The notes: generated by a model not told the origin, from the letters alone. Positions 44,221 through 54,612 are shown, numbered from the stretch's first letter. The stretch: DNA of 64,000 bases from Branchipolynoe longqiensis (GCA_030323885.1 CM059189.1:46569015-46633014), one strand, 5' to 3'. Translations and numbers: made by a program.

Positions 44221-44662
44221 GTAATTGATTAATCAACTCGGGTCACCCAAGCCACTTTTTGGCGCATGCGCACATCCTACAGACTCGGGTCGAATAATCG
44301 AATATGCTTCTCCGCGCTCGGGGTGGACAAAATTATTTTTTAATAACCGTTAAAAAACTACAGCAAAATAGGATTTAAAGTAATTTATGATGGCCTCGAT
44401 TAGCTATATTTCCATTTCATTAATCTAAGTTATTCTTTTAAAAAAACATGTATGACTGGTACTGGTAGTTGTTATCCTGCAGGACGGTACCAGCGCAAAT
44501 GTGACGTCATCGCTCGTAGCCAATCCCAGCTATGAGGTGGGTTACTTGGGTCGGATCGTTTTGCATACGGCACGTGTATTTGTCGACTCTACTCGCAGTG
44601 TTCGATTTGAAATTCTGACGACTCGGGTGACCCGAGTCACCCGGGTCATGTTAATCGATTAC
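44221..44662. mobile_element. WR-Y word-repeat MITE
   Basis: GTAATTGATTAATC at the left is inverted by TTAATCGATTAC at the right. ACTCGGGTCACCC words occur in both arms. TTTTTGGCGCATGCGCACA at about 44255-44273 resembles the CATGC core of WR-A and WR-B. It has no TA-AAGSCCC type terminus, so it is only loosely part of the group. Confidence 0.6.
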
Positions 44663-44999
44663 ACTCATAGTGTTTCTAGTAGGTGTTGTCTGTCTCAAAG
44701 GCTATTATTGGCCAACGATTTGACACGTCGCATCTGCGGCCTGTGCTGATGTCAGCTTGGATATTACGGTAGGTGGCGCCTGCATCGCAACAGTGCTGTG
44801 GGAGATAGAAAGTTCAGGTAGGGAGCACCAAGCGGCCATGGCTAAATACAAGATCAGTAATGCCTATAGGATGCACAAGGTGGTGACATATGTCATTTTG
44901 CAGTGTCCAGCTTACGTTGATAGATGGAACCGTAAGGTGTCGATGTGTAAAAATATAGGGTCTTTCGGTCATGATAGACGAGCCTGGAATCATATTAAT
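44663..44999. other. No gene seen
   Basis: A 105-codon frame starts here (44757) and enters repeat X. It has no recognisable domain. Confidence 0.4.
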
Positions 45000-45690
45000 A
45001 TCTCAGATGACAGTTGGGGACCATTGTTATGTAATAGTGATGCAATGTGTGCCCAATCACTGTGTGACATATAAATAACTATGTGGAAATGATATGGCAC
45101 GCAGTGACTGGGATTACAGTATGATGTCCAGATATGAGTGGTTATTAATTACAGAAATGTTCTCTCCATGCACCAGGAAGAGTGCAAGTGGAATGGGAAC
45201 ATCTATTAATGTTTATTGTAACTGTGTGACAACTACTTGTTACCATGGGACCACTGGGTAAGGACACCCAGCCATTCTGCATATATTATGCACCCCATCT
45301 GCACTGGGATTGAGTGACAGGTGCCCCTCTTGGGCACCGCCCCTCCCAGGCTGCAGCGGTGTCTGATTCGTTGGCTGTGTGAGCCCAAGTCACCTTGTAC
45401 TCCTTGCACTTGCTATGCAGACACACACTCACTGTAGAGATACCAAAAGAAGCAGTTCACCACTGAGCTGTGTGTAACACCCATGGGACTTAGGTTCAAT
45501 GGGCTGTAGGCACTGATTAGACTGAACAAGCAGGAACCATGTGGGTCTGTGTGGCAGGTTGTAAGTGACTCAGGGTGGCAGGTCACTAGTAGGTTAACAA
45601 GAGTTATAGCAATGAAGCTCAACCTTATCACTGTCAATCTTGCATGACTTGTCTTCCTTTCTTTCTTATGAGTTGTTTCTGGTATTGTAT
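45000..45690 (+). repeat. Dispersed repeat X, copy X2
   Basis: Collinear with X1 (27290-28110), by blocks such as CAGCCATTCTGCATATATTA, GGATTGAGTGACAGGTGCCC and CACTGTCAATCTTGCATGAC. It is more diverged and lacks some X1 segments. Confidence 0.6.
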
Positions 45691-46111
45691 AGGTGGAGAC
45701 TGGCAAACCGCTGCCAGGATCCGCCTGGTAGTAGTGAGTAAGATGAGTAACCTAGACGGCTAAACCAGTTATTCTTCACATGGTTATGGGTTAGACACCG
45801 ATCCTGTGTGATCAATTACCCATGTTGCGAACAACATGAACAATTTGAGCTTGTAGTTATGGCAACCGTGGTTTCTCTCCACCCACTTGTCTGTTTGTCA
45901 AGACTAACTGGAAGAGTTCAGGCCAATCCCTAAGCTATTAGTGTCATTCTCTGAACCTGGTCACCACATATTTGGTTACCACGTTATGATGCTGATATTT
46001 TCTTTTTTTCCTTTTGGTAGCAAGTCAAATTAATTAATGTTGGTTATGTGTGTTAAGTAAGTAGACAATGCTACATGTATTTAATCTATCCCACAAAATG
46101 TATCAAAGGTA
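45691..46111. other. No gene seen
   Basis: No recognisable feature. Confidence 0.45.
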
Positions 46112-46277
46112 TGCTTGTGTAGTGGTCTGCACTGACCTCTCATGGAAGGAGCGGGTAGTGTGGTGACATCAGGGAGCCTAGGTGGTGTAATGGTTAGCAC
46201 ACTGGCCCGGAATGCAAAGAGACGTGGGTTCGAGTCCCGCTCTAGGCGCAATATTTCCCATGTTCATCACCCCCACT
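46112..46277 (+). mobile_element. SINE2 monomer
   Basis: GTAGTGGTCTGCACTGACCT, then the tRNA-like domain with GTGTAATGGTTAGCACACTG and GGTTCGAGTCCCGCTCTAGG, ending soon after TTCATCACCCCC. It is 3'-short compared with the arrays. Confidence 0.82.
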
Positions 46278-46661
46278 ACACTTGTATGATTGTGTGCTAA
46301 AATTAAAATGTTAAAAATAACACATCGATACCATGCAGTTCCCAAATAAAGAATTATACTTTTTTCGATGTTTTTCTTGTAAGACATAAACTGTATAATA
46401 GTGTTTGAATTTGTTGTATAACGTATCAAAATTATGTTTTCCTACAACTCGGTAGCAGTCCTGATATGACCCTACATGTTGGTAAGGCGTAAAGCCTGAT
46501 GAACGGACAGCTATTTAATAAATGCTAATCCGGTGAGAGCGGATTGGACAGTGTTAGAAGTTCCCAGGGTTCCTTATTAGTTTTCAAAATAATTCCTATT
46601 TTCACTACCTGGTATTGATTTTAATCAGTAGCAAAATAAGAAATGTTGTAATTAATGGGCC
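46278..46661. other. No gene seen; SINE1 tail scrap
   Basis: GTCCTGATATGACCCTACAT at about 46459-46478 is a SINE1 tail scrap. The rest is unrecognised. Confidence 0.45.
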
Positions 46662-46663
46662 TA

Positions 46664-47323
46664 AAGCCCCAGTCAGACCTCACCGGATTGAGGAACCAGA
46701 CAGAAACCAGACACTGTCCGGTGAAATACGGCAATGTACGGTTTATATATGGTTGGCATCCAGTGGGTCGGTTATCTGTCCGGTGGTGTCCGGCGGTGTC
46801 CGGTACAAGTTTTGAACATGCGCAAAACTTGTACCGGACACCGCCGGACCGAGGTGTATGGTTGGTGTCCGTTTTAAGTCTGTTTAGTCCGTTTTGTCCG
46901 GTTCATGTCCGTTACCCATCCATTATGTCACCGGTTTGCTTCCTGCAGAGTCTGTTTACGGTGCTGCGGGAATTCGGTCCGTCAGTTTTTTTATCTGTTT
47001 TCGGCGCGTCCATGATCAGTCCGGTAGGTGTCTGGTAGGTGTCCGGTTGGTGTCCGGTTGGTGTCCGGTCCATCCGTTTGACATTCGGTTTTCACCCGTC
47101 GGTTGACCGTTGCTTGTCCGTTGTTATCCAGTGTTGTCCATTTATCGTTCGTTTATCGTCTGTTTATTGTCCGGTGGCTATTTGTTAATGTACGTTCCAT
47201 GTCTGTTGAAAGCATAACATTTCGACACATTTCGATACATTTTGACACCGGACACCAACGGACTAGACAATTGTTTGTCCAGTGGTGTCCGGTACTCAGT
47301 CTGGGAAGGTCTGACTGGGCTTT
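46664..47323. mobile_element. WR-B word-repeat MITE, copy B2
   Basis: The left end AAGCCCCAGTCAGACCTCAC and the right end GGTCTGACTGGGCTT are inverted, with TA at 46662-46663 and 47324-47325. The core palindrome at 46803-46834 has perfect 12-bp arms, GTACAAGTTTTG/CAAAACTTGTAC, around AACATGCG. The right arm is long and filled with GGTGTCCGGT and GTCCGTT words. It is non-coding. Confidence 0.88.
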
Positions 47324-47325
47324 TA

Positions 47326-47884
47326 GACGTGGCCCTGCTAGTTAAAGTCAAATAAATGACAGAGTTATAGTTGAATAATCCGGTTGTGTTTCTACCATAA
47401 TGTCTTAGGATAATTATTTTAGATTGCCATCTGCCATATTTCTTTAAAGAAATATCTCAGATTGATCATTATTATCTACCTTATTTCAAATTGAAGGGAA
47501 CTATATTTTGATGAGTTAACTTCGGTGAAACTAATGGTCTGATTTTCTTTTTAAAACAGGGTTCTTGCCGTGAATATGGCCTATGATGCCAACACGGTGT
47601 AAAGCAACCACCAATCAATCAATCAATCGGTGAAAGTTGAAGTGAGGAAATATCAAATTAATTGTGGTGTGAGCACTGTATGCTTGAGATCACAGCCTTC
47701 AGCCGTCAGAGATGCTATCACCTTGAGATAGTGTTTGTTCCATGCAAAAATACATGTCTATTCACACTATTCACGCGTGACCTAATAAGGCATCAGTACG
47801 AGGTTGAGTACGCTTCGGGTATTGGAAATGGCCATAAGACACTGCTGTGTGCCAATGTGTATGAACTACTACAGAAATTAAACG
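47326..47884. other. No gene seen; retroposon tail motif
   Basis: At about 47565-47632 CCGTGAATATGGCCTATGAT is followed by (AATC)n, matching the inverse motif at 32266-32322. Confidence 0.5.
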
Positions 47885-48165
47885 AGTAAAATTTGAAGAT
47901 ATTCACTTTTGAAACTATCATAATCATTTTGCATACCTTTTTTCTATCTATTGGTCAATTTTCATGAAGATTGAGTGATGATCAGATGCATTTCAGTAGG
48001 CTCACCCTGGTTGCCAATCTTTTCTTAAGTTCAAAATTGCATAACTTTCTTAATATATATATATTTTTAATATATGTTAACCCTTTTAAAGCTTTTATTA
48101 ATTTGTAATTACTAAGACTAGTTGGTTAACTGTGTTACACAGATAACTACGCTGACAGTGCTGCA
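47885..48165 (-). repeat. Dispersed repeat V, copy V2
   Basis: Inverse of V1 (5580-5885). A third partial forward copy lies close by at about 48270-48365 (CCACTAGATAAAAAACAGGT), so V2 and V3 form a local inverted pair. Confidence 0.65.
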
Positions 48166-48667
48166 TGGTACATGATAGCACCATCATTATGCAGACTTGA
48201 AGTTGACAGTCGCATTGTAGTTAAAGAATGGGAAAATCACAATGCAACTATGACCCAATCTTCGCGAAAATTGGCCACTAGATAAAAAACAGGTATGCAA
48301 AGATGAATATGGTAGTTTCAAAAAGGAATACCCTCAAATTTGAGTCTTTTCGGGAGGTATTGGTCGATGAAAAAGTATTCACATCACTTTTCAAACAGCG
48401 GTGCCTCGCAGATGCATACGTGGCCTCGGTCTGGTTTCAACATGGCCGCGACATGAATAGCGTCAATTAAGCACACCAGTAGCTAAGTTTAGTATGTAGG
48501 CTTGAATGCAGAAGAGTGCGTTGGTTTTGAAATGTTTATGTATGTATCAGAGAATGCAGCTTCAAGTTAAGAGCGTTGAGATTGATACTAAGGGAGGGAG
48601 AAATGAAGGGTTCGGGCGCAAAAACCAAGCGCCAGTTTCTATTTTTATAAGAGATTCATATTGATTG
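48166..48667. other. V3 fragment and solitary TU end; no gene seen
   Basis: Repeat V3 at about 48270-48365. A TU-like end, ATGAAGGGTTCGGGCGCAAA, at 48603-48622. Nothing else was recognised. Confidence 0.5.
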
Positions 48668-48800
48668 ATTGGTTGGTTGGTTGTTGGAGTTTTATGTGCT
48701 GGTAATATATAAATATATGGTCATATGAGGACGGATACAGACTTGTGACAGTCCGCACTCATGGTAACGTTTCAATGCTGTCCCACTGGGAAATCAGGCC
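48668..48800 (-). mobile_element. SINE1 copy S14, cut by WR-A copy A4
   Basis: Tail GTTGGAGTTTTATGTGCTGG, then body to GGGAAATCAGGCC, where copy A4 begins. The rest of the SINE is not found on the far side. Confidence 0.8.
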
Positions 48801-48803
48801 ATA

Positions 48804-49135
48804 AAGGGGCTGTCACATTAGGGTTTTTTTGCGGGAGCGTATGGCGGCGTAGGCGCGTTACGTCATATACGTCGGCATACGCTGTATACGCTACTCATAC
48901 GCTACGCATACACTACTCATACGCTACTCATACGCCGCCAGATGCCGCCAGATGCTGGCTTATGAGGCATACGCCGCCATACGCTTTCATAAATCCGTCC
49001 GTCCACATTTTTTTGTGCATGCTCAAAAAATCTCGACCTATGAGAGCGTATGGCCCATACGCTACTCATACGCCGACATACGCTCCTCATACGCCGGCAT
49101 ACGCTCCTCGTACGCTAGGGGTACGCCGGCATATC
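48804..49135. mobile_element. WR-A word-repeat MITE, copy A4 (right end missing)
   Basis: Starts TA then AAGGGGCTGTCACATTAGGG, followed by TACTCATACGC words and the core at about 49004-49028 (TTTTTTTGTGCATGCTCAAA). It breaks into a G-rich tract near 49135 without a right TIR. Confidence 0.82.
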
Positions 49136-49300
49136 GGGGAGGGGATTGGCAGGGAAGGGGGTTGGTGGGGGAGGGGGTACTTTGCGATTCTTTGAACCAA
49201 CAAATGACCACGATGAGCGTCCCAACTCATCCCAACCTATCATTGTGCACGCAAGTCAGTACTCATCTAATATGACCTTAGACGTTGCTAAGACATAAAA
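49136..49300 (+). repeat. G-rich tract and SINE1 tail
   Basis: GGGGGAGGGGG-type sequence at 49136-49180, then a SINE1 tail (about 49245-49300: CACGCAAGTCAGTACTCATC, TATGACCTTAGACGTTGC). Confidence 0.6.
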
Positions 49301-50059
49301 CGACTTGATGACCAAAAGTTTGTTAGTCTAACTAATCTGAGTCACAGACGGGCTGAGGTATCAACCCCGACGTGGAATGATAGTCAGTATATATACTTAT
49401 ATATGTAGATGTGGGTGTGTATATTTATATATGTATACATGCGCATGTCCAGGAAGGTCCGTACTATTCCGACCTTCTGCAGTGTGCGACTGCGCATTGT
49501 CTACGGTCCGACTCAAAGACCACGTGGTGTCTCAATCAATCTCCAGAATCGGTTTAGTCACGGGACTCGTCCCAGACCGTGCTTGGAGAGGTGGGAATTG
49601 CCCAGGTGTCTGTCGCGAAGGAAACCGAGTGTGTGTGTATATATACTACTTCCTGTGATGGATCAGCTTAAAAAACCACGTCTACCATGCAGCCTTAAAC
49701 AAAAGTCGTCTGCGCAGATATTCTACACATAATGCGCCTAAATAGCACTCGTGGAAAAAATCTTGTTTTTTCCAAACAATTCAATCCCTATTAAAGCAAA
49801 ATGTAGAAATGTTTCCTTTATTGCAAACTAACCCTTTAATTCTAGACAAAAACAAAATGTAACAATAGTACATAAATATTGATGCTAGCATGGTAATTGC
49901 GCAGAATAGTCAAGTTATTTCATACGACGCCACCCGTGTTGGTTCTTAATTTGATCTGCAAAGAGGTGGGGTTTTTTTTTTCTATTTTTACTGGAACAAT
50001 TTCGTCCTTGGTGTAATAGTCAGTGGCCTTTTCTAGACTGTAACACAGTCTGAGCCCAG
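49301..50059. other. No gene seen
   Basis: TATATA patches near 49390-49440 and 49635-49645. A 107-codon frame has no recognisable domain. Confidence 0.45.
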
Positions 50060-50128
50060 TTTATCCATCATCATCATCATCATCATCATAAATCCTTTAA
50101 CTGTGACGGTCGTTGGGGCACCACAGAT
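50060..50128 (-). mobile_element. 3' end of an older non-LTR element, split from 52746-53062
   Basis: On the minus strand this reads the last residues of an RT polyprotein (VVPQRPSQLKDL), a stop, and an (ATG)n tail (50066-50090). It continues the coding at 52746-53062 on the other side of the CR1/L2-like insertion. This means the first ten or so codons of the long plus-strand frame starting at 50103 are antisense host-element sequence. Confidence 0.75.
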
Positions 50129-52745
50129 GACCTTACCAGGAAATATTTACTGCGATATCACTGACCATCTACCCAACTTTATAACAATTCAATCTCACAA
50201 CCCCATTAAAAAACAGGACAGACCCATTATTAGAATATTTGGGGAGAAAAACATGGCTAAATTCAAAGACCTTATTGAAACCTCAGACTGGAAAGAATAC
50301 TACAAAGCAACTGAAGTAAACAAAGCCCTAACCATCTTCTACCAGATTTATAACACAGCATTTAATGCAGCTTTCCCACTAACAAAACTATCAAGACAAA
50401 GAGCAAAAGATAAAAGATGGATCACATCAAGCCTTAAAACTTGTATAGCAGTAAAAGATAGATACTTCAAAACATACAAACTCAACCCAACAGCTGAAAA
50501 CCGAATAAAACACACAAAATATAAGAATATACTAATCACTTGTCTACGATCAGCAGAGGAAGGCTACTATAAAGAACTAGTCAGTAACGAGAAGCAAAAT
50601 CTTTATACGCTCTGGAAAATCTTTGGAGACATCATCAACCCACATAAAGCAAAAATGAAAAATCAAATTGACAAGCTAATCTATAACAATAAAACAATGA
50701 CAAACAATGAAGATATCGCCAGCACATTAAATGAACACTTCTGTTCAATTGGTGAAAAACTTGCAGCAAAACACACCAGTAATAGCATAGCACACAAGCA
50801 ATATCTTAAACACCCAAATTCACATAGTTTTTTTCTTAGTCCCACCAATGAACAAGAAACCCTAGAAGAAATAAAGAAACTAAATCCTAATAAGTCAAGC
50901 GGACATGACAATATCTCGCCAAAAATAATCAAAGAGTGTGACACTCTACTCGCACCATCTATCTCCCACATAATAAACCTATCATTTGCAAATGCTACTG
51001 TTCCTGAAAATCTCAAAGTTGCAAAAGTAATACCCATCCATAAGAAAAATGAGAAATACCTAGTTGATAACTACAGGCCAATCAGCCTACTCAGTACCCT
51101 AAACAAATTAATGGAAAAACTAATGTACAAAAGAGTTTACCAATTTCTTAACAAATACAAAATATTATACAAATACCAATTTGGATTTAGAGAGAATCAC
51201 TCAGCAATAATGGCTCTGACTGAAATCTTAGACAACATACTACAAGACCTTGAAAATGGGAAACATGTTGCAGGAGTCTACTTAGACCTGAGCAAAGCAT
51301 TTGATACCGTAGACCATGACATCCTACTCTCAAAACTTAGGCACAACGGAATTCGAGGCCAGGGACTTAAATGGTTTGAGAGTTACCTAAGCAATAGAAA
51401 GCAATTTACATACATAAACGGTAAACGATCCAAGCTAAACTCAATCAGCAATGGTGTCCCCCAAGGTTCTGTCCTGGGACCTCTCCTATTTTTGATCTAC
51501 ACAAATGATATAGTCAACTGTACAAAACAAGATGTCAAAACAAGGTTATTTGCAGATGATACCAACGGCTTCATAACCTCAAATTCACCCAAACAACTAA
51601 AACATTCAATTAAAACATTCCTTTCAGACATATTTACATGGTGCAATGATAACAAATTAACAGTAAACCTCAACAAAACATGCTACACAATATTTAAAAG
51701 CAGAAGTACAACCATTCCTGATTACCTAAACAACATAAAGATAAACAATAACACAATAAAGAGAGTCCCTTCTGTGAAATACCTAGGTATAATTCTAGAT
51801 GAGAACCTCAACTGGGATGAACATATTGATGACTTAAATAATTCAATAATTAAAACGGCTAACTCATTTAAAATAATCAGACGACGGGTACATGAGGAAA
51901 ATAAAAAATTACTATACTATGCATACGTTTACTCCAAAATCCAGTATGGTATAGAGGTGTATGGGAGAGCCAAATCATCAACCCTAAAAAAGATACAAAC
52001 ACAACAAAACAGAGCCCTGAAAATACTGTATAGCAAAGACTATCTCACCCCAACTAAATCACTTCATAAAGACCTGGACTTACTTATGGTAACTGACATT
52101 TATAAAATATACATTGCAAAATTTGTTTACAAGCAAAAGAATGGCCTCCTCCCTGAAATATTTGATAATCTCTTCAAAGAAAACAATCAGGTCCATTCCC
52201 ATAACACACGACAGATAAATAACATACATCACAAACGCACTAGAAACAAATATGGCAAAATAACAACTGAAAACCAAGGAACCAATATCTGGAACTCAAT
52301 ACCAGTAGAGATTAGAAACCTTCAAACTTTGAAAAACTTCTGTAAAAAACTAAAGATAAGCTATCTCAATGCATACTAAATCGATTACCAGTAAAGAATA
52401 TATATAATACCCCTATTAACATACATGCAAAATAACTACTGATACTGCATGTAAGTACATGAATCCATGACACAATATCCATATAATATTCCTATCATTA
52501 CTTTGTTTTTTACTAACTGTGAAGAGACGCATCAGTATCTCATCATAATCATTAGTTAAAAATGTAGCTTAAGTTTAATAATTTGTTATTGTCATCACTT
52601 GTTCATTCACATCATGGAGACCAGCTAGATAAGCATCGCTTTTCTGGGATCCTTTCTGTCTGTAAGGAATTTGTATGCATTTATTGTATCACCTCAATTT
52701 ATTGTAAACATACCTTGCAGAGAGTTAAAATAAAAGAATTGAATT
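50129..52745 (+). mobile_element. CR1/L2-like non-LTR retrotransposon, 5'-truncated
   Basis: This is the best-preserved autonomous-type element in the window. It contains the RT frame, about 365 bp of 3' sequence and a short (TTGAA)-type tail (TAAAAGAATTGAATTGAA at 52730-52747). It lacks its 5' UTR and most of the endonuclease domain. It is inserted into an older, oppositely oriented LINE. A second copy of its 3' end lies at 55748-56392 and has about 70 bp (about 55978-56050) that this copy lacks. Confidence 0.9.
50130..52379 (+). CDS. Reverse transcriptase of non-LTR retrotransposon (ORF2-type, N-terminally truncated)
   Basis: The product would copy element RNA at a nicked chromosomal target. 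The frame is open from 50103 to 52379 (758 codons from the first ATG), but the first ten or so codons are flanking sequence. Numbering from that ATG: ITDHLPNF at 19-26 is the last catalytic motif of the AP-type endonuclease, the rest of which is missing. NYRPISLL starts at 323. YLDLSKAFDTVDH has its catalytic Asp at 395. NGVPQGSVLGP starts near 450. LFADDTNG holds the catalytic FADD at 483-486. VKYLGIILDENLNW lies near 560 and HNTRQ near 700. Full CR1/L2-type proteins also carry a complete endonuclease, so this copy cannot be autonomous. RT motifs are intact with no stop or frameshift, which suggests a fairly recent insertion. Clade (CR1, L2 or Jockey-related) needs a tree. Confidence 0.9.
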   Translation, partial: TLPGNIYCDITDHLPNFITIQSHNPIKKQDRPIIRIFGEKNMAKFKDLIETSDWKEYYKATEVNKALTIFYQIYNTAFNAAFPLTKLSRQRAKDKRWITSSLKTCIAVKDRYFKTYKLNPTAENRIKHTKYKNILITCLRSAEEGYYKELVSNEKQNLYTLWKIFGDIINPHKAKMKNQIDKLIYNNKTMTNNEDIASTLNEHFCSIGEKLAAKHTSNSIAHKQYLKHPNSHSFFLSPTNEQETLEEIKKLNPNKSSGHDNISPKIIKECDTLLAPSISHIINLSFANATVPENLKVAKVIPIHKKNEKYLVDNYRPISLLSTLNKLMEKLMYKRVYQFLNKYKILYKYQFGFRENHSAIMALTEILDNILQDLENGKHVAGVYLDLSKAFDTVDHDILLSKLRHNGIRGQGLKWFESYLSNRKQFTYINGKRSKLNSISNGVPQGSVLGPLLFLIYTNDIVNCTKQDVKTRLFADDTNGFITSNSPKQLKHSIKTFLSDIFTWCNDNKLTVNLNKTCYTIFKSRSTTIPDYLNNIKINNNTIKRVPSVKYLGIILDENLNWDEHIDDLNNSIIKTANSFKIIRRRVHEENKKLLYYAYVYSKIQYGIEVYGRAKSSTLKKIQTQQNRALKILYSKDYLTPTKSLHKDLDLLMVTDIYKIYIAKFVYKQKNGLLPEIFDNLFKENNQVHSHNTRQINNIHHKRTRNKYGKITTENQGTNIWNSIPVEIRNLQTLKNFCKKLKISYLNAY

Positions 52746-53062
52746 GAATCTCCGCTGCCCTCTCGGACATGCAAATTCCAGTTCTGTTCATTCCCTGATG
52801 TTTTCTTCCCACCGCTTCCTTTGTCCGCCTTCTCTTCTTTGCGCTTTTATTGTCCCTTACAAGATGGTTTTGGCCAGACCTGATGGGGAAATATGGCCAT
52901 ACCACTGCAATTTACATCTCATCACGATTGATGGGAAATTGTCATGTGGTCCAACTGCCTGTTGGATCTTGGAAAGAACTTCCTTATTGGTAACGTGGTC
53001 TTTATATGTGCTGTGTAGTATAAGAGGAAACGTGTCCTTATTGGCAGTTGACCCTCGCAATA
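52746..53062 (-). mobile_element. Older non-LTR element, RT C-terminal relic
   Basis: On the minus strand: YKDHVTNKEVLSKIQQAVGP, then RCKLQWYGHISPSGLAKTIL, then after a frameshift near 52870-52890 an RKRW-like and WTG segment, and ERAAEIQ at the edge. This is the C-terminal region typical of many invertebrate endonuclease-reverse transcriptase elements. It is interrupted by the CR1/L2-like element, and its last residues are at 50060-50128. Confidence 0.82.
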
Positions 53063-53831
53063 GGCTCGCAATACGACACTAGTAGAAGCAGGTTGCAAAT
53101 TGATTACACCACTAACGCCAGACGGGCTGTTGTTTGGTGTTGCATACCATATTTAAACTGCCCCTGCTTACAGTGATGCGCGAAAAGGAAGAGAGGAGGC
53201 GGGGGTGGAAATAAAAGGTTTTTATTTTCGCCTCAGAAAGCATACAGGGGATACAGGGTAAACGAGGAATAGAAGTAAATAATGAACAATGGATAAAATA
53301 AATGAAGAGCGGAGTAAATATAGAAACAGAGTTCAAATGTCAGTGGAGTGAGGGGGTGCCGAGGAGCCCTCCACCGGAGGAAGAGAAAGTAGGAGGAGTG
53401 TAGGGTGGGTGGGTGGTGAAGAAAGGAGAGAGCTGGGAGACGGCAGGAGGGCGAGTGCCTGAGGGAGGCCAGGGGGCGGCCTTATAAGGGGAGAGGGAGG
53501 GGCGACAGCAGGTGAGTGTGAAAGCTGCCGGCCCGGGGGAGGGCGACAGGTGGCGAGCAGCGGCGTCGGGTGAGGCGTGAGCGCCGCGCGACACGGAGGG
53601 CGGGGGAGGGGGCGGCGCGCCGCGCCGTCTGCCGAGGTGAGAAAGCAGCGCGACAGCGCGGGGTGGGGGGAGGGTCTCTTCCTCTCCTCGCATCAAACGT
53701 AATGCTTCGCATTACGACCAATGGGGCTCCCCAGTTGAACACAGAGATTCTAGTCATTAGAAGTAGTAGCTTGTTCATTCTGGAGGCTAGTTGCTTCATG
53801 AGTGTGCTCATCAGATGTCCAAGTTGGCGAC
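53063..53831. other. GC-rich stretch, no gene supported
   Basis: 53395-53690 is G-rich on the plus strand (GGCGGCGCGCCGCGCCG near 53610). Frames of 92-118 codons on both strands are Pro/Ala/Arg-rich without a domain. A short palindrome around TTTTTATTTTCGCC near 53218 may mark an element end. Confidence 0.45.
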
Positions 53832-54105
53832 TCAGAGTAAGTAGGTAGGCTGATCACTGAACGTCATCATAGCTTTTGTTTTATTTGAGGAAATTTTGAG
53901 TTCCAAATCACGACAGGTGTCACTAATAAGGAGCAAGACATCCACTGTGAGGAGGGGCGTGTCCCTGAGGCTTGAGCAGACGACAGTGATGTCATCTGCG
54001 TAGCATAGGATCATGGCGTGTTCAAGTTTGCGCTTGGTAATGCCTACTTTGAGTTGGCTTATGAGGGCGGAAACTACAGCATTAAAAAGGAATGGGCTGA
54101 GGACA
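53832..54105 (-). mobile_element. RT palm-domain relic of another non-LTR element
   Basis: The minus-strand frame reads VLSPFLFNAVVSALISQLKV, then HAMILCYADDITVVCSS with the YADD catalytic motif, then LELKISSNKTKAMMTF. These are RT motifs B, C and D. The YADD motif and sequence differ from the FADD element at 50-52 kb, so this is a separate family. It is truncated upstream where WR-B copy B4 begins and stops at 53832. Confidence 0.82.
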
Positions 54106-54603
54106 GTTTCTAATCCGGTGTGATTCTGTAACGGACGGTAACGGACGGGCAACAGATGGTAACGGACAGGTAACAGATGGGTAACAGACGGTAACGGACG
54201 GGTAACAGATGGTAACAGATGGGTAACAGACGGCAACGGACGGTAACGGTTGATAACGTATCTAGTGATCAACGGACAATTCAGTATACAAAAAGAACTA
54301 TAACGAACGGCAATGGACGTGTAATGGATATATAACAAACGGTAATGGATGGTAACAGCTTGGAACGGATGGTAACGGACGGGAACAGATGTGGAACCGA
54401 CAGGTAATGGATGGTAACAGACGGTAACCGATAACAACCGCACACGTCAGTCTGGCACAATTCGTTACAAGTTTTGTGCATTCTCAAAACTTGTAACGGA
54501 TTGGGCCGGATATCAATGGATATCAACGGATATCAATGGATATACAATGGATATAAACTGGACTTTGACGGATATCAACAGACTTTGTTCGGTTTCTTTC
54601 CGT
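54106..54603. mobile_element. WR-B word-repeat MITE, diverged copy B4
   Basis: The arms are filled with GGTAACGGACG and GGTAACAGATG words at the left and GGATATCAACGG words at the right. The core palindrome at 54465-54496 has perfect 12-bp arms, TTACAAGTTTTG/CAAAACTTGTAA. The right arm closely matches the left arm of B3 in reverse. Neither end shows a complete terminus. The right one is lost where SINE1 copy S16 begins. Confidence 0.75.
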
Positions 54604-54612
54604 TTGCCAGGA

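Noticed and set aside
44757..45074. 105-codon ORF
   Set aside because: Its end lies in dispersed repeat X, the related frame in X1 is not conserved as protein, and no domain was recognised.
53340..53811. Pro/Arg/Ala-rich ORFs in the GC-rich stretch
   Set aside because: Composition alone accounts for the open frames on both strands. No motif or splice pattern is visible.
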